Positions 1 to 8,323 are shown, counted from the first letter of the stretch. The stretch: 64,000 bases of DNA from Rhizobium sp. ZPR4 (GCF_040215725.1 NZ_CP157967.1:1426001-1490000); one strand, 5' to 3'. The notes: generated by a model not told the origin, from the sequence alone. A program made the numbers and translations.

Positions 1-410
1 ATTCCCATCTCGGAAAGAGTGCCATGCCAGGCGGGCGCCGCATGTGCGCCGGAAAGGCGACCGCCGGAATAGCTGACAATCGCCGCCGGGCGCCAGAACC
101 ACTCCTCAAGGTAATGATCAGTCAGATTCTTCAGGCCAGGTTGCATGCCCCAGTTGTATTCACCCGTGACGAAAACGAAGGCATCGGCAGCCCGGATTTT
201 TGCGGCAAGCGTCTCCATTGCCCGTGGCGCAGAACCTTTGGGGTATTCCTTGTACATCCGATCGAGCATTGGCAGTCCAACCGCTTGCGCATCGATGAGC
301 TCCACGTCGTTTCCGCGCTGCTGCAGGCTGCTGACGATATAATTCGCGAGACGGATGCCGACGCGATCCGACCGGTAGGAACCGTAGAGAACCAGAATAC
401 CGTCGGTCAT
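1..410 (-). CDS. NADPH-dependent FMN reductase family protein (3' end cut by window)
   Basis: Reading the minus strand from an ATG at 410 gives an open frame to the window edge (about 136 residues), beginning MTDGILVLYGSYRSDRVGIR. The early G-S-Y-R loop is the phosphate-binding loop of flavodoxin-fold FMN reductases. The later segment VTGEYNWGMQPGLKNLTDH matches the family's conserved motif (usually PEYN.S.PG.LKN.ID) that contacts the flavin ring. Such enzymes reduce free or bound FMN with NAD(P)H in the cytoplasm; the substrate here is unknown. The C-terminus lies outside the window. The gene runs in the same direction as the ABC exporter genes at 546-4342, with a repeat element between them. 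The family call is good, but SsuE, ArsH or azoreductase subtypes cannot be told apart. Confidence 0.8.
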   Translation of the reverse strand, partial: MTDGILVLYGSYRSDRVGIRLANYIVSSLQQRGNDVELIDAQAVGLPMLDRMYKEYPKGSAPRAMETLAAKIRAADAFVFVTGEYNWGMQPGLKNLTDHYLEEWFWRPAAIVSYSGGRLSGAHAAPAWHGTLSEMG

Positions 411-473
411 GTTGATTATGCCCCCACAGTTTGCCTGACATGTCTGGAGCAGTTCAGCTCTTCACGGAATCTC

Positions 474-545
474 TGAACCGCTCTATCTCTTTGTTTTCAC
501 CCAATTCCGGACGGAAAACCGCCGCGCACTTTTCCGGGAATTGCC
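474..545 (+). repeat. Rhizobial intergenic palindromic repeat, copy A
   Basis: This AT/GC-mosaic stretch shares its core AATTCCGGACGGAAAACCGC and flanking blocks (CTCTATCT, TTTGTTTT, ACTTTTCC) with copies at 43155 and, inverted, at 55135. It begins directly after the stop codon of the ABC gene on the minus strand. Size and position resemble the mosaic intergenic repeats (RIME class) known from rhizobia, but the family name is from memory and not checked. Confidence 0.75.
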
Positions 546-2447
546 TTAAGTCCGCGACTCCGCAGGCACCGAAGCGGAGACTTCCTCCTCCGGAATATCG
601 TCGAAGGACGCATAATTGAGGTTATAGAGTTTCGAGTAAAGCTTGCCGTTTGCCATCAGCTGATTGTGGTTGCCGCTTTCGAGCAGCTGGCCGTTTTGCA
701 GCACGATGATACGGTCGGCCTCGCGGATGGTCGCCAGACGATGGGCGATGACGAGGCCGGTGCGGCCTTCCAGCAGCTTCACCAGCGCCTTCTGGATCAG
801 CATCTCGGTATAGCTGTCGATGTTCGCCGTCGCTTCGTCGAGCACGAGGATCTTGGCGTCGGCGACAAGGGCGCGGGCAAAGCTGACGAGCTGGCGCTGG
901 CCGAGCGAGAGACCACCGCCGCGCTCGCCAAGGACCGAGTCGTAACCATCCGGAAGACGCATGATGAATTCATGCGCGCCGACCGCCTTGGCCGCCTCGA
1001 TGATCTCCTCGCGCGTCGCTTCCGTCTTGTTGTAGCGGATGTTCTCCAGCACCGTGCCTGTGAACAGGAATGGCTCCTGCAGCACCATGGCGATCTGGCG
1101 GCCGAGCGAATCCTGGGTGAGGGAGCGCACGTCATGACCGCCGACCAGTACCTGGCCCTGCTGCACGTCGTAGAAGCGATGGATGAGTGCCATCGAGCTC
1201 GACTTGCCCGAACCTGTCGGCCCGATCAACGCTACGGTTTCGCCGGGATTGACCCTGAAGTTGACATTCTTCAGCACCGGATGCTTGGGATCGTAGCCGA
1301 AGACCACGTCGCGGAACTCGACCGAGCCGTCCATATCAGGCGATAGCTCAATGGCGTCGGGTGCATCCTTGATGTCGACCGGAACGTCGAGCACCTCGGT
1401 CAACCGCTGGCCGGAGGCCATGGCGCGCTGCATCACCGAATACTGCATGGTGAGTGAGCGGATCGGGTCGAAGAAGCGCTGAATGTAGAACAGGAAGGCG
1501 ACCATGATGCCGACATCGAGCCTGTGGTTCAGCACCATCGAACCACCGACGATGATGACGATCGCCATGGCCATGCCGGTCAGCGTGTCGACGATCGGCA
1601 CCATGACTTGGGCATAGCGCGCCGCCGTCAGGTGCGTCTGAAGGTTCGCATGGGCCTTGTCGTCGAAAAGCGAGAAGTTCACGCTCTGCCGATGCATGCC
1701 CTGGACGGCACGCACACCATGGATCGCTTCCGCCAGCGCGCCGTTGGTGACGGAGTTGGTCTCATGCGCGTTCATGAAGGCGACGCGGGCCTTCGGGAGC
1801 CAGAACAGCCGCACGATGAAGAGGATCGGCATGACGGAAAGCGTCAGCAGGCCGAGCCGGAAATCGAGCGACAGCATGACGATGACGATACCGAAAAGCA
1901 AAGCGATGTCACCGACGGAAAGCACTGAGGTTTCAAGGAATTCCTGCATGGAATTAACGTCGCCCTGTAAGCGCGACATCAGGCGTCCGACCTCGGTTTT
2001 GTCCATGAAAGACAGCGAGACGCGCTGCAGATGCGCAAACATCGCCCGGCGGATATCGAACAGAACCTCTTCCGCCACCTGGCCGACATAGGTTTCCTGC
2101 ACGTAGCTCGCCCCGTAATTGACGAGAATTGCCGCCGTGAAAATCCCCAGAGACAGCCAGAGCGCCGAATAGTCCACGGCGCCAGGCGCCATGGCACCGT
2201 CGATCGCATGGCGGATGACGAGCGGAATGACGATCTGCGAGGCCGTGAAGAGCAGGACGGCGACAACCGAGATATAGATCTGCCGGCGATAGGGGCTGAC
2301 GAAAGCCCAGATGCGGCGAATGATCTTGCTGTCGAAGACCTTGCCGAAGATCTCTTCTTCGACGCGGTGCGAGCCGACGACTGCACGGGGAGGGCGGCGA
2401 CCATCCTCGCGCACATCGTTGCGCTCGGTTTCGGTAATTTCCGACAT
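546..2447 (-). CDS. ABC exporter half-transporter, subunit with intact Walker B (heterodimer partner of 2450-4342)
   Basis: Fused type IV exporter of about 633 residues: an N-terminal six-helix membrane domain (roughly 45-325) and a nucleotide-binding domain (roughly 370-600). Visible motifs are Walker A GPTGSGKSS near 407, Q-loop MVLQEP, signature LSLGQ near 514, Walker B ILVLDEAT near 535 and H-loop IAHRL. The signature departs from LSGGQ (third residue Leu). The start is placed at ATG 2447, behind GGGAGG with a 7-base spacer; a TTG two codons upstream is possible but too close to that site. It starts just past the stop of the upstream ABC gene, so the two are co-translated and probably form a heterodimer of the BmrCD/TM287-288 kind. 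The substrate (drug or lipid) cannot be read from sequence. Confidence 0.93.
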   Translation of the reverse strand: MSEITETERNDVREDGRRPPRAVVGSHRVEEEIFGKVFDSKIIRRIWAFVSPYRRQIYISVVAVLLFTASQIVIPLVIRHAIDGAMAPGAVDYSALWLSLGIFTAAILVNYGASYVQETYVGQVAEEVLFDIRRAMFAHLQRVSLSFMDKTEVGRLMSRLQGDVNSMQEFLETSVLSVGDIALLFGIVIVMLSLDFRLGLLTLSVMPILFIVRLFWLPKARVAFMNAHETNSVTNGALAEAIHGVRAVQGMHRQSVNFSLFDDKAHANLQTHLTAARYAQVMVPIVDTLTGMAMAIVIIVGGSMVLNHRLDVGIMVAFLFYIQRFFDPIRSLTMQYSVMQRAMASGQRLTEVLDVPVDIKDAPDAIELSPDMDGSVEFRDVVFGYDPKHPVLKNVNFRVNPGETVALIGPTGSGKSSSMALIHRFYDVQQGQVLVGGHDVRSLTQDSLGRQIAMVLQEPFLFTGTVLENIRYNKTEATREEIIEAAKAVGAHEFIMRLPDGYDSVLGERGGGLSLGQRQLVSFARALVADAKILVLDEATANIDSYTEMLIQKALVKLLEGRTGLVIAHRLATIREADRIIVLQNGQLLESGNHNQLMANGKLYSKLYNLNYASFDDIPEEEVSASVPAESRT

Positions 2448-2449
2448 TG

Positions 2450-4342
2450 TCAAACCTCCCTTTTCGCCCTTTCGAGCGTGCCGACGCCAGATGTCCTGAT
2501 GACATCGTCCTCCGGCCGAACCTGTAGATCGTAGAGCGCCTTGTACCGCCCGCCCGCGGCCAGGAGCTGTTCATGGGTGCCGCGCTCCACGATCTCGCCA
2601 TCTTCAATGAAGAGAATCTGGTCGGCATGCATCAGCGAACTCAGCCTGTGGGCGACGATCAGCGTCACGCGGTCCCGAGCGAAACGCTTCATAGCGCTGC
2701 GGATGCGCTGCTCCGTCGCGGCGTCGATCGCAGCTGTGGAATCGTCGAATACCATCACGGCAGGCTTCAGCATCAATGTCCGGGCGATGGTCAGGCGCTG
2801 ACGCTGGCCGCCGGATAGCGACACGCCGCGCTCGCCGACGATTGTGGTATAGCCGGCCGGCAGACCGAGAATGTAATTGTGCAGCTGCGCCGACTCGGCG
2901 GCCCGTTCGATACGGGGTTCCTTCGCCCAAGGGTCGCCATAGGCGATATTGTTCTCGATGCTCGTCGTGAACAGGAAGGAATCCTGCTGCACGACCGCAA
3001 CATTCTGCCGCAGCGATTGCAGCGTCGCCTTGCGGATATCTTGGCCGTCGAGAGTGATCCGCCCGGCCGTGACGTCGTAAAAGCGCGGAATGAGATGCGC
3101 GATGGTGGACTTGCCGCTGCCGGGTGGTCCGACAATGCCGATCGTCTCGCCGCGCTTTGCTTCGAAACAGATATCCTTAAGCACCGGCCGCATTTCCGAG
3201 CCCGGATAGCTGAAGTCGACATTCTCAAACCGCAGCGTGCCTTCGGTCACGACGAGCGGCCTGGCGTCCGGGGCATCCTTGATGGGAATGTCGAGATCGA
3301 GAAGCTCAAACAGGCGCGAACCGCAGGTCGATGCGCGGGCGAAGGCATTCACCATCAACCCGAGTTGGCGCACCGGCATCTGCAGGATGGTCATGAAGGT
3401 GAGGAAGGAGGCCAGCGTGCCGACGCTGATTTCGCCATTGATGACCTTGAGGCCGCCGAGCCAGAGCACGAGCCCCATCGACACGAAGAAGGAGAGGTTC
3501 ATCGCGCTGGTATTGATGACGCGGATACCGACGCGCCGATGAGCGAGGGAAAGCGCATTGTGCGAGGCGCGGTCGAACTTCATGAGCTCGTGCGCCTGCG
3601 CGGCGAAGGCGCGGACGACGCGGATGCCGCCGAGATTTTCCTCCATCACGCGCGTCAGCACCGAGAGGCGCTCCTGCAGGTCGAGCCAGGTCGATCGCAA
3701 CCGCAGCTGAGTGACGGAAGAGCGCCACGCGACGAAGGGTACGAAGCTCAAGGCGAGCAGGCCAAGCGCGACATCGGTCGACAGCAGCATATAGGCGCCG
3801 ACGCCGATCAGCATGGTGAGCAGCACCATGCGCACCAGCGCCGTGGAGAAATACATGCGCACGCCTTCAAGATCGAGCAGGCCGACCGTGATGAGATCGC
3901 CGGAATGGGCCTTGTCGTGGAAGCTGAAGGAGAGCTGCTGGATCTTCTCATAGCAGGCGAGCCGAAGCTCATAGCCCATATGATGGCCAACGGCTTCGCT
4001 ATAGTAGTTCTGTACCATGGTGAACAGGCCGCGCAAAATGCTGACGACGAGCAAAAGCAGAGCGGTTGTCATCAAGGCATTTTCGGCGATCTGCCCGGCG
4101 GCACCACCTGCAACCGCCGTCTGTGTCTGGTCGACGGCGCGGCCCAGCAAGCGCGGGATCGTCAGCTGCAACGTTGCAGCTATAAAAGTTGCTCCAATGG
4201 CAAAGCTGGTCTGCCAGGGATGGCGCAGCGTCATATGGGTGATCCGGACGATCGTCGACAGGCCTTGGCCCCAACCGACCGCATTGACATGCGCACGCGA
4301 AGCCAGTGACTTCGCCGCGCTTCTTGATGAATCGCTGCTCAC
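2450..4342 (-). CDS. ABC exporter half-transporter, subunit with degenerate Walker B
   Basis: First gene of the exporter pair, 630 residues, with membrane domain then NBD. Walker A GPPGSGKST lies near 406, the Q-loop is VVQQD, the signature is canonical (LSGGQ), and Walker B near 529 reads VMVFDDST: the catalytic glutamate after the Walker B aspartate is replaced by aspartate. This substitution pairs with the altered LSLGQ signature of the partner to give one weak composite ATP site. That asymmetry is established for heterodimeric exporters such as TM287/288. It is an inner-membrane efflux pump by family; cargo unknown. The N-terminus reads MSSDSSRSAAKSLASRAHVN. About 230 bases without a gene separate it from the divergent reductase gene at 4570, leaving room for two promoters. 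Confidence 0.93.
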   Translation of the reverse strand: MSSDSSRSAAKSLASRAHVNAVGWGQGLSTIVRITHMTLRHPWQTSFAIGATFIAATLQLTIPRLLGRAVDQTQTAVAGGAAGQIAENALMTTALLLLVVSILRGLFTMVQNYYSEAVGHHMGYELRLACYEKIQQLSFSFHDKAHSGDLITVGLLDLEGVRMYFSTALVRMVLLTMLIGVGAYMLLSTDVALGLLALSFVPFVAWRSSVTQLRLRSTWLDLQERLSVLTRVMEENLGGIRVVRAFAAQAHELMKFDRASHNALSLAHRRVGIRVINTSAMNLSFFVSMGLVLWLGGLKVINGEISVGTLASFLTFMTILQMPVRQLGLMVNAFARASTCGSRLFELLDLDIPIKDAPDARPLVVTEGTLRFENVDFSYPGSEMRPVLKDICFEAKRGETIGIVGPPGSGKSTIAHLIPRFYDVTAGRITLDGQDIRKATLQSLRQNVAVVQQDSFLFTTSIENNIAYGDPWAKEPRIERAAESAQLHNYILGLPAGYTTIVGERGVSLSGGQRQRLTIARTLMLKPAVMVFDDSTAAIDAATEQRIRSAMKRFARDRVTLIVAHRLSSLMHADQILFIEDGEIVERGTHEQLLAAGGRYKALYDLQVRPEDDVIRTSGVGTLERAKREV

Positions 4343-4569
4343 GCTTTTATCCAGGCATAATTAAATGAGGCGGGCCCGCAGACGGGTTCGTATCTCAAGG
4401 AAAATATTGATAGGATGAATTTTGCCGATTCCGTGGCGGCGTTCAAGAGTCAATCGGTCACAAGTCCAACGCGAACGTTAGATTGCGTGTTTAAAAAATA
4501 ATCGATGATATGTCGGGATCGAAACCGACGAGACGTCCTTCGGGCACTATGCCAGAAAAGGAGGACATC

Positions 4570-5226
4570 ATGCGCAAAGTAATAGCAGCAACATTCATCA
4601 GCCTCGACGGCGCCATGCAGGCACCGGGCGGCCCGGACGAGGACCCCACAGGCGGCTTTGAGTATGGTGGCTGGGTATTTCCTTACTCCGACGAAGAAAC
4701 CGGCAAGGCGCTCTTCGAACTGTTCGAAAAGCCGTTCGATCTGCTACTTGGACGCAAGACCTATGACATTTTCGCTGCCTTCTGGCCCTACGTCGAGGGT
4801 GACGATCCGATTGCCGATAGATTTAACTGCGTCACCAAATATGTTGCGACGCGCGGCGATGCCGATCTGAAATGGAACAAAAGCCAGTCTCTCGGCAAAG
4901 ATGTCGTGGCAGGGATCAAGGAATTGAAGGCGGAAGAGGGGCCAGATCTCCTTATCCAGGGAAGTGGCGATCTCATCCAGACCCTGTTGCGCCACGGACT
5001 GATCGACGAATTCAAGCTAATGATCTTTCCGGTCGTGCTGGGCGGCGGCAAAAAGCTGTTCGCCGGCGGGGCAGTTCCTGCGGCCATGAAACTGCTGCGC
5101 ACCCACTCTTCCCCGACCGGGGTCATCTTTGCGACTTATAAGCCGGATGGCCCGGTGAAGACCGGTTCCTTCGTTGGGGGAAATCCGTCCGAAGAGGAGA
5201 TCGAGCGCCGAAAGCGGCTTAGATAG
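4570..5226 (+). CDS. RibD C-terminal / dihydrofolate reductase-fold family protein
   Basis: 218 residues starting MRKVIAATFISLDGAMQAPG. The start is fixed by AAAGGAGG seven bases upstream of ATG 4570; an ATG 60 bases earlier lacks a site. F.S.DG near the N-terminus, LLLGRKTYDIFAAFWP, and the C-terminal GGGKKLF block are hallmarks of the RibD-C superfamily (Rossmann-like NADPH reductases related to DHFR and to the reductase of riboflavin synthesis). Stand-alone members of this type are usually of unknown substrate and not part of riboflavin synthesis. It stands alone on the plus strand, with no rib genes nearby. Confidence 0.88.
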   Translation: MRKVIAATFISLDGAMQAPGGPDEDPTGGFEYGGWVFPYSDEETGKALFELFEKPFDLLLGRKTYDIFAAFWPYVEGDDPIADRFNCVTKYVATRGDADLKWNKSQSLGKDVVAGIKELKAEEGPDLLIQGSGDLIQTLLRHGLIDEFKLMIFPVVLGGGKKLFAGGAVPAAMKLLRTHSSPTGVIFATYKPDGPVKTGSFVGGNPSEEEIERRKRLR

Positions 5227-5344
5227 ACGGCCGGATCGGCGCCATCACCGTCTTACCGTCTGGGGTTGTCCAGCGCTCTCGGCGACAACGCAGAAGCTCG
5301 TCCCCGAGAACCAATTCCCGTAGATAACCACTCTTGTAACCCCC

Positions 5345-5358
5345 GAGGCGGGAGCCCG
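5345..5358. other. Gene-free stretch 5227-5508 with a short GC hairpin
   Basis: The 282 bases between the reductase gene and the small basic protein hold no supported gene. The only structure seen is GGCGGGAGCCCGCC, able to form a 6-bp hairpin with a two-base loop. No T-run follows on either strand, so a terminator role is doubtful. Confidence 0.35.
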
Positions 5359-5508
5359 CCGGAATATTCGTGCGTAGCTACTCTGCACAGGAGAACGAAC
5401 ATATTTCTTGCGGCTGTCCTCCACAGCAGACCTGCAATGGCGCTGTCGATCCGCAAGGGGTACGGCCGCAAGTCGATCGAAGGAAACGGAGCCGCACTCG
5501 GGCGGTCT

Positions 5509-5718
5509 CTATTCCTTCTTGCTTTTCTTTTTTGCTTTCGGCGCCGGTGCTAGCTCCGCCTCTTGCGCCAAACGAAGCGCGCGAAGCCTGTCTGTCTTTT
5601 TTTGCCGAGCAGATGCTTCATCGGCCACGATACCTTTGGCAATCGACGTCGTCTGCTCGGACTTGGCCTGTGCAGAGGGCTTTTCGGGCTTGAAGAGATT
5701 GTCTTTCGACTTTGTCAT
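5509..5718 (-). CDS. Small basic Lys/Ala-rich protein, co-translated with rpsU
   Basis: 69 residues, [20 protein letters not shown] onward, ending in a run of lysines (KAKKKSKKE). No fold or motif is recognised; composition suggests a disordered nucleic-acid-binding or ribosome-associated protein. Its ATG overlaps the stop of rpsU by four bases (ATGA), so translation is coupled to S21. The coupling is the main evidence that it is a real gene. Function unknown. Confidence 0.75.
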   Translation of the reverse strand: MTKSKDNLFKPEKPSAQAKSEQTTSIAKGIVADEASARQKKTDRLRALRLAQEAELAPAPKAKKKSKKE

Positions 5719-6005
5719 GCTTCTCCGTTATCAGCGGGCGTTTTTGTAAGAGACGGCGGACGTCCACGACCTGATGTCATGACTTTCCTCTTTGGCGCCG
5801 GCAACAGGCCTTCGCGCTGAGCCTGCTTACGGGCAAGCTTACGGGCGCGGCGGACCGCTTCGCCCTTTTCGCGGGCACGCTTTTCGGATGGCTTTTCATA
5901 GGCGCTGCGGGCTTTCATTTCCCGGAAAACGCCTTCGCGCTGCAACTTCTTCTTCAGGACGCGGAGCGCCTGTTCAATGTTGTTGTCTCTGACCAGAACC
6001 TGCAA
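5715..6005 (-). CDS. rpsU: 30S ribosomal protein S21
   Basis: 96 residues beginning [20 protein letters not shown], the diagnostic S21 start, followed by [20 protein letters not shown] and a basic helix rich in [10 protein letters not shown]21 sits on the 30S platform near the anti-Shine-Dalgarno and helps initiation. The C-terminal extension ([16 protein letters not shown]...) makes it longer than the 70-residue enterobacterial protein, as is usual in alphaproteobacteria. It lies downstream of cspA and a small protein gene on the same strand, and is translationally coupled to the basic protein at 5509. Proximity to cspA suggests growth-phase or cold-linked expression (inference). Confidence 0.96.
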   Translation of the reverse strand: MQVLVRDNNIEQALRVLKKKLQREGVFREMKARSAYEKPSEKRAREKGEAVRRARKLARKQAQREGLLPAPKRKVMTSGRGRPPSLTKTPADNGEA

Positions 6006-6033
6006 AGTGTCTCCTTCTCAGCTCGCGCTGTAT

Positions 6034-6315
6034 TTATTTCTTGGTACGGATCAAATTCGAGTTGATCCAGTTTGATTTCGATATCTGCGGTATCTCGGCT
6101 TGCGCTGGCGAAAGCGACGATGGGGAGGCCTCAACGTCGATATCATCCTGACGGATGCTCCGCTCGAAATTCTCGTTCTGGAAGCGGACGCGGTAGTGAA
6201 CAACGCCCTGTGAGAGCGGCATCACAGACACCACGCTGCCGGCGGGTTGGATGCTTCCGAAAATTCCAGGCTTCAGGACGATACTGTCGCCCGGCCGGTA
6301 ACGACCATGGGCCAT
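6034..6315 (-). CDS. Conserved small protein of unknown function (cspA-rpsU neighbourhood)
   Basis: 93 residues from ATG 6315, behind CGGAGAACGAC; a longer in-frame ATG at 6342 lies inside the upstream terminator hairpin and is less likely. The sequence MAHGRYRPGDSIVLKPGIFG followed by VVHYRVRFQNENFERSIRQD looks like a small beta-barrel (KOW/SH3-like pattern of GD.V...G..G.V and YRVRF). That is only a pattern impression. The C-terminal third (SPSSLSPAQAEIPQISKSN) is low-complexity. It lies between cspA and rpsU and is probably its own unit, since a terminator precedes it. Confidence 0.65.
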   Translation of the reverse strand: MAHGRYRPGDSIVLKPGIFGSIQPAGSVVSVMPLSQGVVHYRVRFQNENFERSIRQDDIDVEASPSSLSPAQAEIPQISKSNWINSNLIRTKK

Positions 6316-6334
6316 GTCGTTCTCCGTTTGAATG

Positions 6335-6366
6335 AAAAGCAAAAGGCCGGGACGTATCCCGACCTT
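6335..6366 (-). terminator. Rho-independent terminator downstream of cspA
   Basis: On the minus strand GGTCGGGA-TACG-TCCCGGCC (bases 6364-6345; one G-T pair) is followed by TTTTGCTTTT. It lies 60 bases past the cspA stop and just before the next gene, so it should end the cspA transcript. Confidence 0.85.
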
Positions 6367-6424
6367 CCTCGGTCATAGCTTCCGCGCGCCAGTACATCCG
6401 TGGTCGCGCAGAGCCGTGACAAAT

Positions 6425-6634
6425 TTATGCGGCCCGAAGATTGTCAGCCGAGCTCTTACCAGATCTACGATCCTGCACGATGTCATAAGTGATCTTCTGA
6501 CCATCGCTCAGCGACCGCATGCCGGCGCGCTCTACTGCTGAAATATGGACAAAGACGTCCGTGCTACCATCATCAGGCTGAATGAAGCCGAAGCCTTTGG
6601 TGGAGTTAAACCACTTTACAGTACCAGTGTTCAT
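6425..6634 (-). CDS. cspA: Cold-shock domain protein (CspA family)
   Basis: 69 residues, [23 protein letters not shown]1 (KGFGFI) and RNP2 (VFVHIS) are both intact, giving the five-stranded OB fold that binds single-stranded RNA and melts mRNA structure. Full family length. The C-terminal [16 protein letters not shown] is typical of rhizobial Csp proteins. The upstream 150 bases hold a long leader candidate, usual for cold-shock genes, though no specific leader fold was verified. Which of the several rhizobial csp paralogues this is cannot be told. Confidence 0.95.
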   Translation of the reverse strand: MNTGTVKWFNSTKGFGFIQPDDGSTDVFVHISAVERAGMRSLSDGQKITYDIVQDRRSGKSSADNLRAA

Positions 6635-6807
6635 AACGATTTCCTTTCGAAGTAACCGTTGTTGCTCCCGCGATACCTTGCGGAATTAGGTCGATTATTT
6701 GAGAGGAAATCCGGCGAGAGTCTGATGGCTCTTCGGCGACGTCACAAGCAATGGTCGATAGGTTCTATATAGGTTCAATTCAAATTTTGGCAACAGAGGA
6801 GCTCGGA

Positions 6808-6967
6808 ATGACCGTTCTCGGCCTGTGGCGTGGCTTTTTGAGGCGAACTTCGGCCCACCCAGTTACGAGACCCGTCTCTTCAACATCCCGAGACCGAATC
6901 ACGGTCTATCGTGCCCGAGGCCAATGACCTGCTCTTGGAGCAAGCAGCTATGGACACTACTCTTTAG
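6808..6967 (+). pseudogene. Possible decayed small gene (weak)
   Basis: An ATG at 6808 sits seven bases behind AGAGGA and opens MTVLGLWRGF, then the readable frame appears to shift to WLFEANFGPPSYETRLFNIP and again to SIVPEANDLLLEQAAMDTTL before TAG at 6965. No single frame covers the stretch. The protein-like composition across three frames suggests a frameshifted remnant, but no family is recognised. The rest of the gap 6635-7008 shows only the cspA leader and promoter region. Confidence 0.3.
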
Positions 6968-7008
6968 TCCGTAAGCGAAAGGCCGCCGACCAGAATGCTC
7001 CACTTACG

Positions 7009-7899
7009 CTATACCGTGTGGTCCGACACTTGAACTTCGCGAAGGGATTTCATGATTTCGCGAAGACCTTTCGTAAGATGCTTGTCCCGGCGCAACACCA
7101 TGCCGAGCTGTCGAACGAGCCTTGGCCTGAGCGGCGAGGTAACGAGGAGATCGGACTTGTCGCGCCTCAGCGCCATGTCCGGAAGGATGGACCATCCGAG
7201 ACCGGCGGCGACCAGCTCCTTGATGGCCTCGACGCTGCCGAACTCCATGGCCGGTTCTGGACGGACGCCTTCCGCCTCGAACCATTCGTTCGTGGCCCGA
7301 CGCGTATTGCCGCCTTCATAGAGTAATAGCGTTCGGTCATTCATGAATTCCACATCAGGCCCACCATCCGGCATCACGCTTCCTCTGGGGGCGACGGCCA
7401 AAAGCTCATCCTCATGGAACGGTTCGACCTCGAGCGAGCGGCCGGCGGCGGGCAGGGCGACCACTGCGAGATCCAGTGCATTGGATTCGAGATCGCGCAG
7501 GATCTCGTCGATATTGCCGACACGGACGATGATCTCGAGATCGGGCATGCGCTTCTTCGCCATGGCGATGGCACGCGGCAACAGATGGATCGAGGCCGTG
7601 CCGCCGCTGCCGATCCGCACGCGGCCGACCCATCCCTCGCGAAAGGGCGTCATTGCCTCCTCCGCCATGGAGCAGGCTTCGATGATGCGCCGTGCATGCG
7701 GTAGCAGGTCAAGTCCGGCCGGGGAGGGCTGCGCCCGTCGTCCGACGCGCTCGATCAGTTTCACACCGAGGCGCTGCTCCAGCAGTTTCACCTGCAGGCT
7801 GACGGCAGGCTGCGTCAGCCCGACCTTATCGGCAGCGGCCGTAAAGCCGCCGAGATCGACGACGCTCACAAAGGCGGCCAGCTGATCCAGATTGAGCAA
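7009..7899 (-). CDS. LysR-family transcriptional regulator
   Basis: 296 residues with TTG start at 7899 behind AAGGA (an in-frame stop just upstream excludes ATG). The N-terminal winged HTH reads LAAFVSVVDLGGFTAAADKV then LTQPAVSLQVKLLEQRLGVKL, the LysR signature. The C-terminal two-thirds is the periplasmic-binding-like effector domain (RVRIGSGGTASIHLLP..., VVALPAAGRSLEVEP). It is divergent from a DUF1127 gene 103 bases away, whose promoter region it probably controls along with its own. The effector is unknown. Confidence 0.92.
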   Translation of the reverse strand: MLNLDQLAAFVSVVDLGGFTAAADKVGLTQPAVSLQVKLLEQRLGVKLIERVGRRAQPSPAGLDLLPHARRIIEACSMAEEAMTPFREGWVGRVRIGSGGTASIHLLPRAIAMAKKRMPDLEIIVRVGNIDEILRDLESNALDLAVVALPAAGRSLEVEPFHEDELLAVAPRGSVMPDGGPDVEFMNDRTLLLYEGGNTRRATNEWFEAEGVRPEPAMEFGSVEAIKELVAAGLGWSILPDMALRRDKSDLLVTSPLRPRLVRQLGMVLRRDKHLTKGLREIMKSLREVQVSDHTV

Positions 7900-8002
7900 C
7901 AGAAGAATTCCTTATGGATTGTATAAATACCATAAGCTTCATTCATTGCTTACGCCAGTGCATCCTCAGGCCATGTTGATATGAGCCCCAAGGAGCAGGA
8001 AA

Positions 8003-8227
8003 ATGACCACCGATATCGATAGGCCGATGCCGGCAGCAGCCGGTGCGGGCAGGGGTCGGCCAACGCGGCAATTTTTGCGAAGCGTGCTGGCGAGATTTCT
8101 GGCCTATCTCGAAAAGCGCGAGACAAGATGGACCCTCCGAGAACTGACCGACGATCAGCTTCGCGATATCGGCATGACGCGCACCGAAGCGCGTACCGAG
8201 GTCAACAAGTCATGGTTTTGGGGTTAA
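8003..8227 (+). CDS. DUF1127 domain protein
   Basis: 74 residues with good site AAGGAGCAGGAAA before ATG 8003. The C-terminal half carries the DUF1127 (YjiS-like) motif: RETRWTLRELTDDQLRDIGM followed by TRTEA. DUF1127 proteins are small arginine-rich proteins; some alphaproteobacterial ones have been linked to RNA turnover and phosphate or stress adaptation. Its partner is the divergent LysR gene, a common pairing in rhizobia. This member has a Gly/Ala-rich N-terminal extension before the domain. Confidence 0.9.
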   Translation: MTTDIDRPMPAAAGAGRGRPTRQFLRSVLARFLAYLEKRETRWTLRELTDDQLRDIGMTRTEARTEVNKSWFWG

Positions 8228-8276
8228 GGCATGTCGCGCAAAAGTGCGTAGCGATTGCGACAACGACGCGCTTTAG

Positions 8277-8323
8277 GCTGCTCAAAGGCGCATAAGCCAT
8301 GGGCCTGAACGCCTTTGAGCAGC
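8277..8323. terminator. Inverted repeat between convergent genes (bidirectional terminator candidate)
   Basis: GCTGCTCAAAGGCG (8277-8290) pairs perfectly with CGCCTTTGAGCAGC (8310-8323), a 14-bp stem with a 19-base loop, placed between the ends of the DUF1127 gene and the TonB receptor gene. No clear T-run follows, so it may be a repeat-derived palindrome acting as a transcription barrier. A second palindrome (TTGCGACAA-type, 8230-8275) of a kind common in rhizobial intergenic DNA lies beside it. Confidence 0.55.

Noticed and set aside
2879..4309. 476-codon open frame opposite the ABC exporter gene
   Set aside because: Its composition (His/Asp/Arg/Gln-rich) is that of a GC-rich antisense frame, and the ABC motifs on the other strand are complete.
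5253..5471. 72-codon minus-strand frame after the rpsU operon
   Set aside because: No start site or family resemblance; lies in a GC-rich intergenic region.
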